Shown one piece after another: positions 1-6,899 of a stretch of 13,193 nt of DNA (its first letter is position 1; each line of letters begins with the position of its first letter). Source of the stretch: Gemmatimonadota bacterium (GTDB lineage: Bacteria; Gemmatimonadota; Gemmatimonadetes; Gemmatimonadales; Gemmatimonadaceae); the NCBI GenBank assembly GCA_003142495.1, contig PLMM01000109.1:1-13193 (forward strand). The letters run 5' to 3'. The translations under genes and the position numbers were made by a program. The notes under the pieces were generated by a model. It was not told the DNA's origin, did not search any database, and saw nothing but the letters and a program-made list of their open reading frames with translations.

Positions 1-105
1 GCCTCCGAGAATACGAGACTCGGCCGCGCCGACCAGCTGATGCATTGCACGTTCTCCGTGGTCACGGACGACGACAATATCGGCAACTTCACGCTCACCG
101 AGTGA
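1..105 (+). CDS. 3' end of unidentified protein, possibly T6SS tube-like
   Basis: An open frame enters from the left edge and ends at TGA 103-105, leaving 34 C-terminal residues that finish GNFTLTE. The peptide looks like alternating beta-strand sequence (CTFSVVTDDD, then NIGNFTLTE) with no recognisable catalytic motif. Its stop overlaps a GTG start of the next gene (GTGA at 102-105), so it belongs to the same operon. Its place just before tssE and vgrG would suit the Hcp tube protein or another structural component, but this rests on position only; the fragment is too short to identify. Confidence 0.55.
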   Translation, partial: ASENTRLGRADQLMHCTFSVVTDDDNIGNFTLTE

Positions 106-491
106 CGTCCCCCTTCTCGTCGTCTCGCATGCTCTCGCTGCCGCTTCGGATCACGCCGGAGGGGCAGTTCGCGCGAACGGATCCCGTGAGCTCGCTGCTC
201 GGGATGGTACAGGCCATGGCGGCGACCTCCAAGCAGGCGTGGCCGCACGCGCCGTGGTTCGGACTGCAGGAGCTGTTCGCCGACGCGAGCATGGAAGTGC
301 AGGACCATCCACGCATCATCACCGCGGTCAACGCGGCATTCGCGGAGCTCGGCATCAACTGGGCGCGCGTGTCCGCCGTGAAGCGGCCCCCGTCGCGGGT
401 GCAGGGCGAGCGCAACTTCAACATCACTTTGTTGGTCGACGGCCAGCCGGCCTACGGAAACGTGGCCGCCTCGTCGCCGGTCGCGGGTTAG
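102..491 (+). CDS. tssE: T6SS baseplate protein TssE, gp25-like
   Basis: A 129-residue protein of the gp25/TssE family, the small baseplate wedge subunit thought to nucleate sheath assembly. The family pattern is visible: an N-terminal LPLRITPEGQFARTD segment, a helix (SSLLGMVQAMAATS) leading to PWFGLQELF, then HPRIITAVNAAFAELGINWA, where the usual motif is EPRI followed by a helix, and a closing beta strand FNITLLVDG. I chose GTG 102 because it overlaps the preceding stop (GTGA), the coupling style used throughout this operon. ATG 129 (120 residues) is an equally plausible start because the conserved part begins only after it; neither has a clear ribosome binding site. The glutamate usually preceding PRI is histidine here. 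vgrG begins 5 bp after the stop. Confidence 0.72.
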   Translation: MTSPFSSSRMLSLPLRITPEGQFARTDPVSSLLGMVQAMAATSKQAWPHAPWFGLQELFADASMEVQDHPRIITAVNAAFAELGINWARVSAVKRPPSRVQGERNFNITLLVDGQPAYGNVAASSPVAG

Positions 492-496
492 CGCCG

Positions 497-2398
497 ATGG
501 CTGTTCGACTCGAAGTCAAGATCGGCGCACTCACGCTGCGCGACCGCGAAGTCGAACGTCTCGAGATCGCGCAGGAGCTCGGCCAGCATCATCGGCTGTC
601 CATCACCTTCCATCGTGATCCGAGCAAGCCGCTGAAGCTCGCGGATTTCGTGAATCCGAAGGTGACGGTTACGCTCACGGACGACGCGACGAAGAAGACG
701 GCGACGCCATTCGTCGGTCTCACCGATTCGTGCGAAGAGCAGCATCAGCTGCGAGGCGGATCGATCTTCGTGCTCGTCGCGCTCTCTGATTCGGCGAAAT
801 TCAGCGCGCGTCATCACAAGGGGAATGCGCTTGATGGCAATATCGTCGACCTCCTGAAGGCCTTCGACGTGAAGCTCGGAAGTACGCCGCCCTTCGTACG
901 CAAGCAGGATTTTCGCCAGGCCGGCGAGTCCGATTTCGAATTTGTGCGACGACTCGCCGACGATCACGACTGCTTCGTGCGTCCAATCGAGGGTGGGCTC
1001 GAGGCGCGCCATGGCTTCGATGACAAGGCGCACGACCTCACGTTTGGGAAAAATCTTCAGGCGTTGACGTCGCGGATCATTCCGAGAAACGCCCGCTTCA
1101 AGGGCGCGTACTACGAGTTTCAGCGAAAGGGCGAAGTGGGACTCTTTGATCGCCAGCAGGACGCGGTCGCGTCTGGCGCGACGAATCTCACCGACGCGAT
1201 CAAACAGAAGGCGAGCGCCCTGCAGGTAGCCGGCACTGGAAATTTCTACGAGACGATCTCCCGTTCGTCGAACGTCGGGGAGTTTCGCGACGCGATCCAA
1301 CGGGAGGCGGAACGTAGAAGCGGAGCCGCAGTACGCATCGAGGGCTCCTCCACGAACATCGAGCTGCTCGTGGGCGACACCGTCGACATTCGCGAGGGAG
1401 CAAACTTCAAACTCTCCAACCCGCCGGGCGTCGTCGGGCTGACGAACGTGACGCATCTCTTCGACGGAAATCAGTACACCAACTCCTTCGTCGCCACGCC
1501 CTGGACGAACTTCTCCAACTACGTCCAGCCGGCGCGTGAGACGCTTTTCGGACTGACCACGGCCGAAGTGGTCGACAACGTCGATCCGCTGGCACTGGGC
1601 CGCCTCAAGATCAGGTTCAAGGATAGTCCGCCAGGCAACCCGGCCCTCCAAATGTTCGCCCGCTACATCACGCCGTTCGCGGGAAACGAGCGCGGCATAG
1701 CCTTTCTCCCGGAGATCGGAGATGAGGTGATGGTCGGATTCGAGGAGGGTGATCCAGAGCATCCGTACATCATCGGCGCGGTGTGGAACGGCGCCGATGT
1801 GAGCCCCGGCCCGACTCCCAAGCGCATCGTCACGAAGAGCGGCAACGCGATCGTGATGGATGACGCGGGGATGATCGAGATCCACTCGCCGAGCGGCACC
1901 TGTCTCGTGCAGCTGAGCAACGGTGTCAACGGCGCTCCGCGCATCACGATCAGCTCGGGCGGTGATCTCTTTCTCGAGGCTGCGGATCGCATCCAGCTCA
2001 AGTGCAAGAATCTCGTCGAGCTCGTGGAAAAGGATGCGACCCGAATCATCAAGGGCGATGATCAGACGTCCATCAAGGGTGGACGATTCATCGAAGTGAC
2101 GGGTGAGGACGTTCATCAATCCGACACGCGCATTGCGTTTCTCGCGGGCGGGGCCAGCACGATCGACATGAGTCCCATCGCCATCGTCTCGCAGGGCAAC
2201 CAGATGGTCTCGATCGCGAAGGCGCAGAACGTCGTGCAAGGGCTGTTCGTGCTGCTCAATCCTCCCGGGCTCAACATGCCGCCAGCGCAGAGCGGCATCT
2301 TCGTCGAGCCGGAGTCGAAAGACAGTGTGGCGACCGGGCGCGCGAATCCCAAGCCGACCATACCGTTGAAGTCGACCCGTGAAGACGCGCCGACATGA
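497..2398 (+). CDS. vgrG: T6SS spike protein VgrG (TssI)
   Basis: A 633-residue VgrG, the trimeric spike at the tip of the Hcp tube. Residues 1 to about 340 resemble the gp27/gp44-like base. The gp5-type OB-fold follows, with the diagnostic series VDPLALGRLKIRF (near 362), ERGIAFLPEIGDEVMVGF and EEGDPEHPYIIGAVWNG (400-430). Residues about 445-570 are rich in short beta strands (ITISSGGDLFLEAADRIQLK and similar), as expected for the gp5 beta-helix needle. The last 60 residues are proline- and glycine-rich with no recognisable effector domain. ATG 497 is chosen because the frame upstream lies within tssE and encodes low-complexity arginine-rich sequence. Its TGA overlaps the tssF start as ATGA at 2395-2398. 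No PAAR tip gene is visible in the window. Confidence 0.95.
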   Translation: MAVRLEVKIGALTLRDREVERLEIAQELGQHHRLSITFHRDPSKPLKLADFVNPKVTVTLTDDATKKTATPFVGLTDSCEEQHQLRGGSIFVLVALSDSAKFSARHHKGNALDGNIVDLLKAFDVKLGSTPPFVRKQDFRQAGESDFEFVRRLADDHDCFVRPIEGGLEARHGFDDKAHDLTFGKNLQALTSRIIPRNARFKGAYYEFQRKGEVGLFDRQQDAVASGATNLTDAIKQKASALQVAGTGNFYETISRSSNVGEFRDAIQREAERRSGAAVRIEGSSTNIELLVGDTVDIREGANFKLSNPPGVVGLTNVTHLFDGNQYTNSFVATPWTNFSNYVQPARETLFGLTTAEVVDNVDPLALGRLKIRFKDSPPGNPALQMFARYITPFAGNERGIAFLPEIGDEVMVGFEEGDPEHPYIIGAVWNGADVSPGPTPKRIVTKSGNAIVMDDAGMIEIHSPSGTCLVQLSNGVNGAPRITISSGGDLFLEAADRIQLKCKNLVELVEKDATRIIKGDDQTSIKGGRFIEVTGEDVHQSDTRIAFLAGGASTIDMSPIAIVSQGNQMVSIAKAQNVVQGLFVLLNPPGLNMPPAQSGIFVEPESKDSVATGRANPKPTIPLKSTREDAPT

Positions 2399-4158
2399 GA
2401 GCGCAGAGTGCTAGCGGTGGGAGCCGCGTCCCGGGTGTGCTCGGCGGATCCGCGCGCTCGGCCGCGGATCTCGCGGCCGAGATGCGCCGCGAGTTCGAGG
2501 CGGCCGTCGCGTCGCGCTTCGGAACGCAGCCGCAGCCGGACCCTGTGCTCGGGGCGCTCTTCCAGGCGTTCGCCGTGCAGCTCGAACGTATCTACCAGGA
2601 ATCCGAATACGTCTTCCCCGTGGCGGTGCTCGACGATCTGTTGAATGGGCTCGCGCTCCCCGGGCGGCTCGCGAATCCCGCGCAGACCGTCGTCTCGTTC
2701 AGCAGCATCGATCAGCGCGAGCGACTGGCGCTCGATACGGAGCTCACCGGCAACTCGACGAGCGGCGAGCAGCTGCGATTCACGATCGATGAATCGATCG
2801 AGATCTCGTCGACGTCGCTCGCCTTCGCCGGCGTGTACGATGGCGGCAAGCTGCACTCAGTCGCCGGCGCGCGAATCGGTACAGCGCCAATTCTTCCCGG
2901 CAGCACACCGCTCGCGCTCCGCAATGCGCCGCCGACGTTGCTCATGGCCTTCGACGCGGACGCGTCGCATCTCAGCGGGCTCGGAATTTTCCTCGACGTC
3001 ACGAGCATCGACAGTCCGCTGGTCGAGGCGGTGTCGCGCAGCCCGTGGCAGATCCTTTCGGAGATCGGCGCCGTCTCCGAGCTCGGTACGCTGCGCGCCA
3101 GGCGCGGGCGCGGCGGGGTGACGACGCTGGTGTGGAACGACTCATCGCGGGTCGAGGAGGATGAGATCGTGAGCACCGGCACCGCGTCCGACGAGGCAGC
3201 CGATGTCGCGAGCGCGTTCGAGTTGACGCCCGGCAGCTATGGCAAGCAGTGCGTCGTCTTCCCGAGCGTTCCCGCTGAGCGCCGCATGCGGTCGTCGCCG
3301 CCGGCACGCTTCGCGGACGCACTCGCGATTCTCCTTCCCGAGAAGCAGCAGGACGCGCTCGAGCGGCCACTCATCTGGGTGCAGGTCCCGCTCCCCGCGG
3401 GGCTCACACGCGTGGCGGACGAGCTACAGCGCGTCGCGCTGCACGCGGTCACCGCGAGCAACATCGAGATCTACAACGAGCGCATCCAGTTCGATCGCAT
3501 GGGGAGCTCAGTCACGCTCCGGCCGGAAGGCCGCACCGATCAGTATCTCCTCGGCTTGCTAAGCGTGAGCGGCGAGAAGGGAGATGCGTACGTCAACGAC
3601 TCCTCCATCGCGGCGCCCGCGGAAGCAGGGCGTTATCGCTTTCGCAGCGGACAGCTGGAGTGCCGCCCGCATCGCCAGCCCACGGGGCGATTCGACGGCT
3701 ACGCGATGGCGCGCTTCCTCTTCTGCGACGGCGCTCGTGCGAACGGCATGGAGGTGGGTTCGGTGAAACGCATCGCGTCGCCGCTGTCGAACGTTGCCGC
3801 GCGCGTGGCCAATCTCGCGGTGTCGCGCGGTGGCAGCGCGCCGCCGCTTTACGCCGACGCGCGCATTCGCTTCGCCGAGCTGCTGCGCACGCGCGATCGC
3901 GTCGTGACGATCGACGATGTGGAGATCACGGCGCGCGCGTTCGAGCCGCGCATTAAGAGTGTCGACGTCGCCACCGCATCCGAGCTCGGCCCGCATGGCG
4001 TGCGTCAGGTCGACGTCGTCGATGTTCGCGTGGCCCCGAGTGATTTCGCGGATCCGGAGTCGGAGCTGCCGCGACTGTCGACGCTCCTCGAGTCGCACCT
4101 CCAGCAGCGCGCGATCATGGGACGTGGCGTGCGCGTGACGGTGATGTCGAATGCCTAA
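2395..4158 (+). CDS. tssF: T6SS baseplate protein TssF, J-like C-terminus
   Basis: A 587-residue TssF (VasA/ImpG family), a core wedge protein of the baseplate. The N-terminal TssF signature is visible at about residues 48-100: PDPVLGALFQAFAVQLERIY, a stretch ending FPVAVLDDLL, and NPAQTVVSF. The C-terminal 90 residues (from RTRDRVVTIDDVE at 498) resemble the end of phage baseplate J/gp6-type proteins, where an R..RVVT..D.E motif precedes paired beta strands and a closing segment ending in G..V.V; here that is LLESHLQQRAIMGRGVRVTV. I do not see the S-N-S-F-type ending expected of proteobacterial TssF. The first 30 residues are Gly/Ser/Ala-rich and probably disordered. Start ATG 2395 overlaps the vgrG stop, and the stop overlaps the tssG start by 8 bp (ATGCCTAA). 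Confidence 0.88.
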   Translation: MRAQSASGGSRVPGVLGGSARSAADLAAEMRREFEAAVASRFGTQPQPDPVLGALFQAFAVQLERIYQESEYVFPVAVLDDLLNGLALPGRLANPAQTVVSFSSIDQRERLALDTELTGNSTSGEQLRFTIDESIEISSTSLAFAGVYDGGKLHSVAGARIGTAPILPGSTPLALRNAPPTLLMAFDADASHLSGLGIFLDVTSIDSPLVEAVSRSPWQILSEIGAVSELGTLRARRGRGGVTTLVWNDSSRVEEDEIVSTGTASDEAADVASAFELTPGSYGKQCVVFPSVPAERRMRSSPPARFADALAILLPEKQQDALERPLIWVQVPLPAGLTRVADELQRVALHAVTASNIEIYNERIQFDRMGSSVTLRPEGRTDQYLLGLLSVSGEKGDAYVNDSSIAAPAEAGRYRFRSGQLECRPHRQPTGRFDGYAMARFLFCDGARANGMEVGSVKRIASPLSNVAARVANLAVSRGGSAPPLYADARIRFAELLRTRDRVVTIDDVEITARAFEPRIKSVDVATASELGPHGVRQVDVVDVRVAPSDFADPESELPRLSTLLESHLQQRAIMGRGVRVTVMSNA

Positions 4159-5182
4159 GCGCGCGAAGCCGTCCGCCGAGGCAGCGAAGAAACCGGCAAG
4201 CACCATCGAGGAGGCGATCTCGACGCTCGTCGCGCCGGTCGTTGAGAGCGACGACGAGAATGCACCCCTGGGCATGCCCGACCTCGTCCGTGCTCGCCGG
4301 CTCGCTCGCCAGTCCATCGACTCCGCGCTCACGTCGCTCTACGCGCTCGGCGTCGATGACTCGCGCGTGGTGATCGAGAGCGTTGGGCGCGGCTGGGAGC
4401 CGGGCACGATCGTCGAGCAGACGCCGGCGCCGGGAACGCCGCTCACCGCTCGTACGCGCGTCGTGCTCAAGGTGGCGGGACCGAGTGCGATCGATTCGCT
4501 GCCGTTCGCGATGCGCGACGAGGACGAGTACGAGTTTCGCTCGGATCGACTCTTCGCGCTGTTCGACAGTCCGCTCGCCAAGCTCGCGCACCGCGTGCGC
4601 CGCGGTGGCGACTACTTCGTTGCGTCGCCGGATGACATGGTGCGCACGCGCCGCTGGATCGAGGAGATCTTCCAGCTCTCGGCCGAGCGATGGAGCGAAG
4701 AGCGCTGGTTCGCGATCGCGCGACTGCTGCCGGCGCTGCATCGCATCGCCGGCCGGGAGCTCGCGCTACGAGTGGCCTGCCGGCTCGTCTTCTCCTTGCC
4801 GGTGGAAAGCGTGACGATGCACGCGGGGATGGTCAGGCTCGCCGGCACCGGCACGTCGAGGCTCGGCGTCAGCAACGCGCGACTCGGCGTCGACAGCATC
4901 GCGGGCACCGGGCTGCGTGACGAAGCATCGATCGAGGTGCGCTACGGCCCGATTGACCTCACGATGTATCGAGCGCACCATGGTGAAAATGCGCGACGCG
5001 AACGCTACGAGCTGTACCGGCTCGTGCTGCCGATGCATCTCGCGCGCTCGGTGCGCGAGCGGTGGCGAGTTGGCGATGCGACACAGCCCGCACGCGTGGG
5101 CGGCGCACAGGCGAACGAAGATGCAGCGGTCCTGGGAGTGAACAGCTATCTTGGCGCACCGCCGCAAAGGAGATCCGCGTAA
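4151..5182 (+). CDS. tssG: T6SS baseplate protein TssG with N-terminal PASTA domain
   Basis: A 343-residue protein whose C-terminal half matches TssG, which joins two TssF copies and TssK in the baseplate wedge. Visible markers are FDSPLAKLAHR (138-148), PVESVTMHAG, a paired RLGVSNARLGVDSIAG (237-252), VRYGPIDL (263-270) and a final LGVNSYLG (328-335), equivalent to the terminal LG.tsWLG of TssG. Unusually, residues 42-110 read as a PASTA domain: PDLVRARRLARQSIDSAL, then EPGTIVEQTPAPGTPL and a strand RVVLKVAG, matching the pG.V..Q.P.pGt.v pattern. Residues 1-40 are charged and Ala/Lys-rich; there is no signal peptide or TM segment, so the PASTA unit should be cytoplasmic, whereas PASTA domains normally sit outside the membrane on PknB-type kinases and PBPs. 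ATG 4151 overlaps the tssF stop; the TAA overlaps the tssK ATG (TAATG). Confidence 0.82.
   Translation: MPKRAKPSAEAAKKPASTIEEAISTLVAPVVESDDENAPLGMPDLVRARRLARQSIDSALTSLYALGVDDSRVVIESVGRGWEPGTIVEQTPAPGTPLTARTRVVLKVAGPSAIDSLPFAMRDEDEYEFRSDRLFALFDSPLAKLAHRVRRGGDYFVASPDDMVRTRRWIEEIFQLSAERWSEERWFAIARLLPALHRIAGRELALRVACRLVFSLPVESVTMHAGMVRLAGTGTSRLGVSNARLGVDSIAGTGLRDEASIEVRYGPIDLTMYRAHHGENARRERYELYRLVLPMHLARSVRERWRVGDATQPARVGGAQANEDAAVLGVNSYLGAPPQRRSA
5166..5172 (+). promoter_or_regulatory. Ribosome binding site for tssK
   Basis: The sequence AAAGGAG lies inside the last codons of tssG, 9 bases before the tssK ATG at 5182. It is one of only two strong Shine-Dalgarno sequences seen in the operon and settles the tssK start against the longer upstream frame. 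Confidence 0.8.
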
Positions 5183-6834
5183 TGCCGGAGGAGACGGGAG
5201 AAGGGCTCAAGTCGGTTAACTGGACCACTGGAATGCTGCTTACGCCGGAGCATTTCAAGCTGCAGGACCGGTACATCGACAACACCGTGGGATGGGTGCT
5301 GCGGAACTGCATGACCGCGAGCGGTCTCGTGGGCGGCGGCGTGCGTCTCGAGGCCGCCGAGCGCGGCCTCGGCGTGCACGATCCCAAAGTCGACGTGCAG
5401 GATGACGGCACGACGGTCAGCATCTCCGTGCGCCAGGCGCGCGGGCTGACATCACGCGGCGACATCGTCGACATCGACGAGCACAGCATCATCCGCCAGA
5501 ATTTCGGGCGTGGCGACCTGGCCGGCGCGACCGAGCTGTTGGTATACCTCGTCGCGGGAACGGGGAAGGAAGAGGATCCGGAGAGCGTGGGGTCCGACGA
5601 CGCGAATCCGAACTTCGCCGCGCTTCGCCGCAACAAGTACACGATCGCGCTCGGCGTCGACGCCGACGCGTTGCCGCACTCGCTCGCCATTGGCAAGGTA
5701 CGCCGCGCGTCCGAGACGCTCGGCTTCGAGCTCGACCCGCGCTTCATCCCGTCGTGCGCGACGCTCATGGCGCACAGCTCCCTCTACACCGGGTGGCGCT
5801 CGCTGCAGGCGGAGATCGTGCTGCTCGCGGGCGAATTCGCGGAGCTGCATCGCGCGGTCGCGCGCTACGCGGACCAGGTGTCGCGCCGCGGCATCGACGT
5901 GCGCGCGGACGTGGACATCCTCGCGTTCATCGAGCGCGCGGTGATGGCGCTCGACACCGTCGCGTACGAAACTTTCGATCCGGCGATGTCGCCCTTCGCC
6001 TTCTTCCAGCAGGTCGATCGCTGCGGACGTCGCATCGCCGTCGCGCTCGATCTCAGCGCGTCTACGCAGAGCTTCTTCCAGACGCTCACGGGCGCCGACG
6101 CGAGCTACGCGACGCTGCTCGAAGAGGAGCGCCAGGCACTCTCGACGCGGCGCGAGCTGAACCCGCGCGACGATCTCCGTCACTCGCTCGAGCGCGCGGA
6201 GCAGACGATCGGTCAGCTGCGGCGCCTGAGCGAAGCGCTCGAGGGGAAGTACATCGACTACCGCATCAACCGCTCGATCGACTCGCTGCGCTTCCTTCTC
6301 GATCGCGGCGGAGAGCACTTCTACGTGTCGGTGGCGACGCCGGGACATCCGCAGCGCGATGGCGACATCCTGACGTTCGTCTTCTCGCAGATGAATCTCA
6401 CGGGGCGCCACGAGTATCGCATCGTGCTCATGGGCGATCCGCAGGGCACATCGAGCTGGCAGGTTGGCGAGGAGCTGCGCGTCGATCTGCGCATCAACTC
6501 GACCGCGGGGCCGAGCAGGCCGACGTCGCGGAACATTGCGGCGGAAATTCCCGGGCAGCGCAACTTCGCGATGAACTTCGACACGCCGCCCGACGTCGCG
6601 ACGATCTCGGGGCTCACCATCACGGTGCAGCCTGGCCATCGCGTGCGCGGCGCGCTGCTCTATCAGCGCCGCCTCGGACTGATAGCCGAGGGGAGCGCTC
6701 CGCCGCCGCCGATGTCATCGCCGGCGCCGTCGGTGTCGCCGGTCGCGCCCGTTGCGCCACCGCCAATGGCGCCGCGCCCGTCCGAGCCAACGCCCACCGG
6801 CACGCCGGTCATCAAGTTGAAGAAACCGAAGTGA
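5182..6834 (+). CDS. tssK: T6SS baseplate protein TssK
   Basis: A 550-residue TssK, the trimeric adaptor that docks the baseplate onto the membrane complex. The N-terminal signature VNWTTGMLLTPEHFKLQDRY (residues 12-31) corresponds to the family's V.W.EGM.L.PqHF..qd, and the rest of the shoulder domain follows. A helical middle region is visible at about 215-400, including long charged helices around LEEERQALSTRRELN and SLRFLLDRGGEHFYVSV. The protein is about 100 residues longer than the usual 440-450: residues about 505-550 form a Pro/Ala/Ser-rich tail ending IKLKKPK. The part between about 400 and 505 is not recognisable by eye as the standard C-terminal membrane-complex-binding domain. The start at ATG 5182 is supported by AAAGGAG and by overlap with the tssG stop. 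A 65-bp gap to clpV follows. Confidence 0.9.
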   Translation: MPEETGEGLKSVNWTTGMLLTPEHFKLQDRYIDNTVGWVLRNCMTASGLVGGGVRLEAAERGLGVHDPKVDVQDDGTTVSISVRQARGLTSRGDIVDIDEHSIIRQNFGRGDLAGATELLVYLVAGTGKEEDPESVGSDDANPNFAALRRNKYTIALGVDADALPHSLAIGKVRRASETLGFELDPRFIPSCATLMAHSSLYTGWRSLQAEIVLLAGEFAELHRAVARYADQVSRRGIDVRADVDILAFIERAVMALDTVAYETFDPAMSPFAFFQQVDRCGRRIAVALDLSASTQSFFQTLTGADASYATLLEEERQALSTRRELNPRDDLRHSLERAEQTIGQLRRLSEALEGKYIDYRINRSIDSLRFLLDRGGEHFYVSVATPGHPQRDGDILTFVFSQMNLTGRHEYRIVLMGDPQGTSSWQVGEELRVDLRINSTAGPSRPTSRNIAAEIPGQRNFAMNFDTPPDVATISGLTITVQPGHRVRGALLYQRRLGLIAEGSAPPPPMSSPAPSVSPVAPVAPPPMAPRPSEPTPTGTPVIKLKKPK

Positions 6835-6840
6835 GCGTAT

Positions 6841-6863
6841 CCCGGCGCGCAAGCTGCGCCGGG
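6841..6863 (+). other. Perfect hairpin between tssK and clpV
   Basis: CCCGGCGC (6841-6848) and its exact reverse complement GCGCCGGG (6856-6863) flank the 7-base loop GCAAGCT. The hairpin starts 7 bases after the tssK stop and ends about 23 bases before the clpV Shine-Dalgarno sequence. No T-run follows, so it is not a standard intrinsic terminator. It could be an RNA-processing or 3'-end-protecting element, or a partial terminator that sets clpV levels apart from the baseplate genes. In CG-rich DNA an 8-bp stem is a modest signal. Confidence 0.5.
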
Positions 6864-6885
6864 CGAGCGCGCACTATGTCTAACT

Positions 6886-6891
6886 AAGGAG
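6886..6891 (+). promoter_or_regulatory. Ribosome binding site for clpV
   Basis: AAGGAG lies 8 bases before the ATG at 6900. It is a near-consensus Shine-Dalgarno sequence in the longest gap between the structural genes, and fixes the clpV start. Confidence 0.82.
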
Positions 6892-6899
6892 AGCCACAG

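Noticed and set aside
239..496. Upstream extension of the VgrG frame into tssE
   Set aside because: The extra 86 codons give Arg/Gly/His-rich sequence unlike VgrG, while MAVRLEVKIG from ATG 497 is a normal VgrG start and tssE accounts for the region.
488..2239. 583-codon open frame on the minus strand opposite vgrG
   Set aside because: It lies fully inside a certain vgrG gene, and its translation is Arg/Asp/Leu-rich without motifs, as expected for an antisense frame in CG-rich coding DNA.
5062..5181. Upstream extension of the TssK frame
   Set aside because: It overlaps the conserved TssG C-terminus and lacks TssK similarity; ATG 5182 has a strong Shine-Dalgarno sequence and the conserved VNW motif follows.
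5452..6639. 395-codon open frame on the minus strand opposite tssK
   Set aside because: Low-complexity Arg/Glu-rich shadow of a recognised tssK; no ribosome site or motif.
6841..6863. Hairpin as an intrinsic terminator ending the baseplate operon
   Set aside because: No T-run follows the stem; kept only as an unexplained hairpin.
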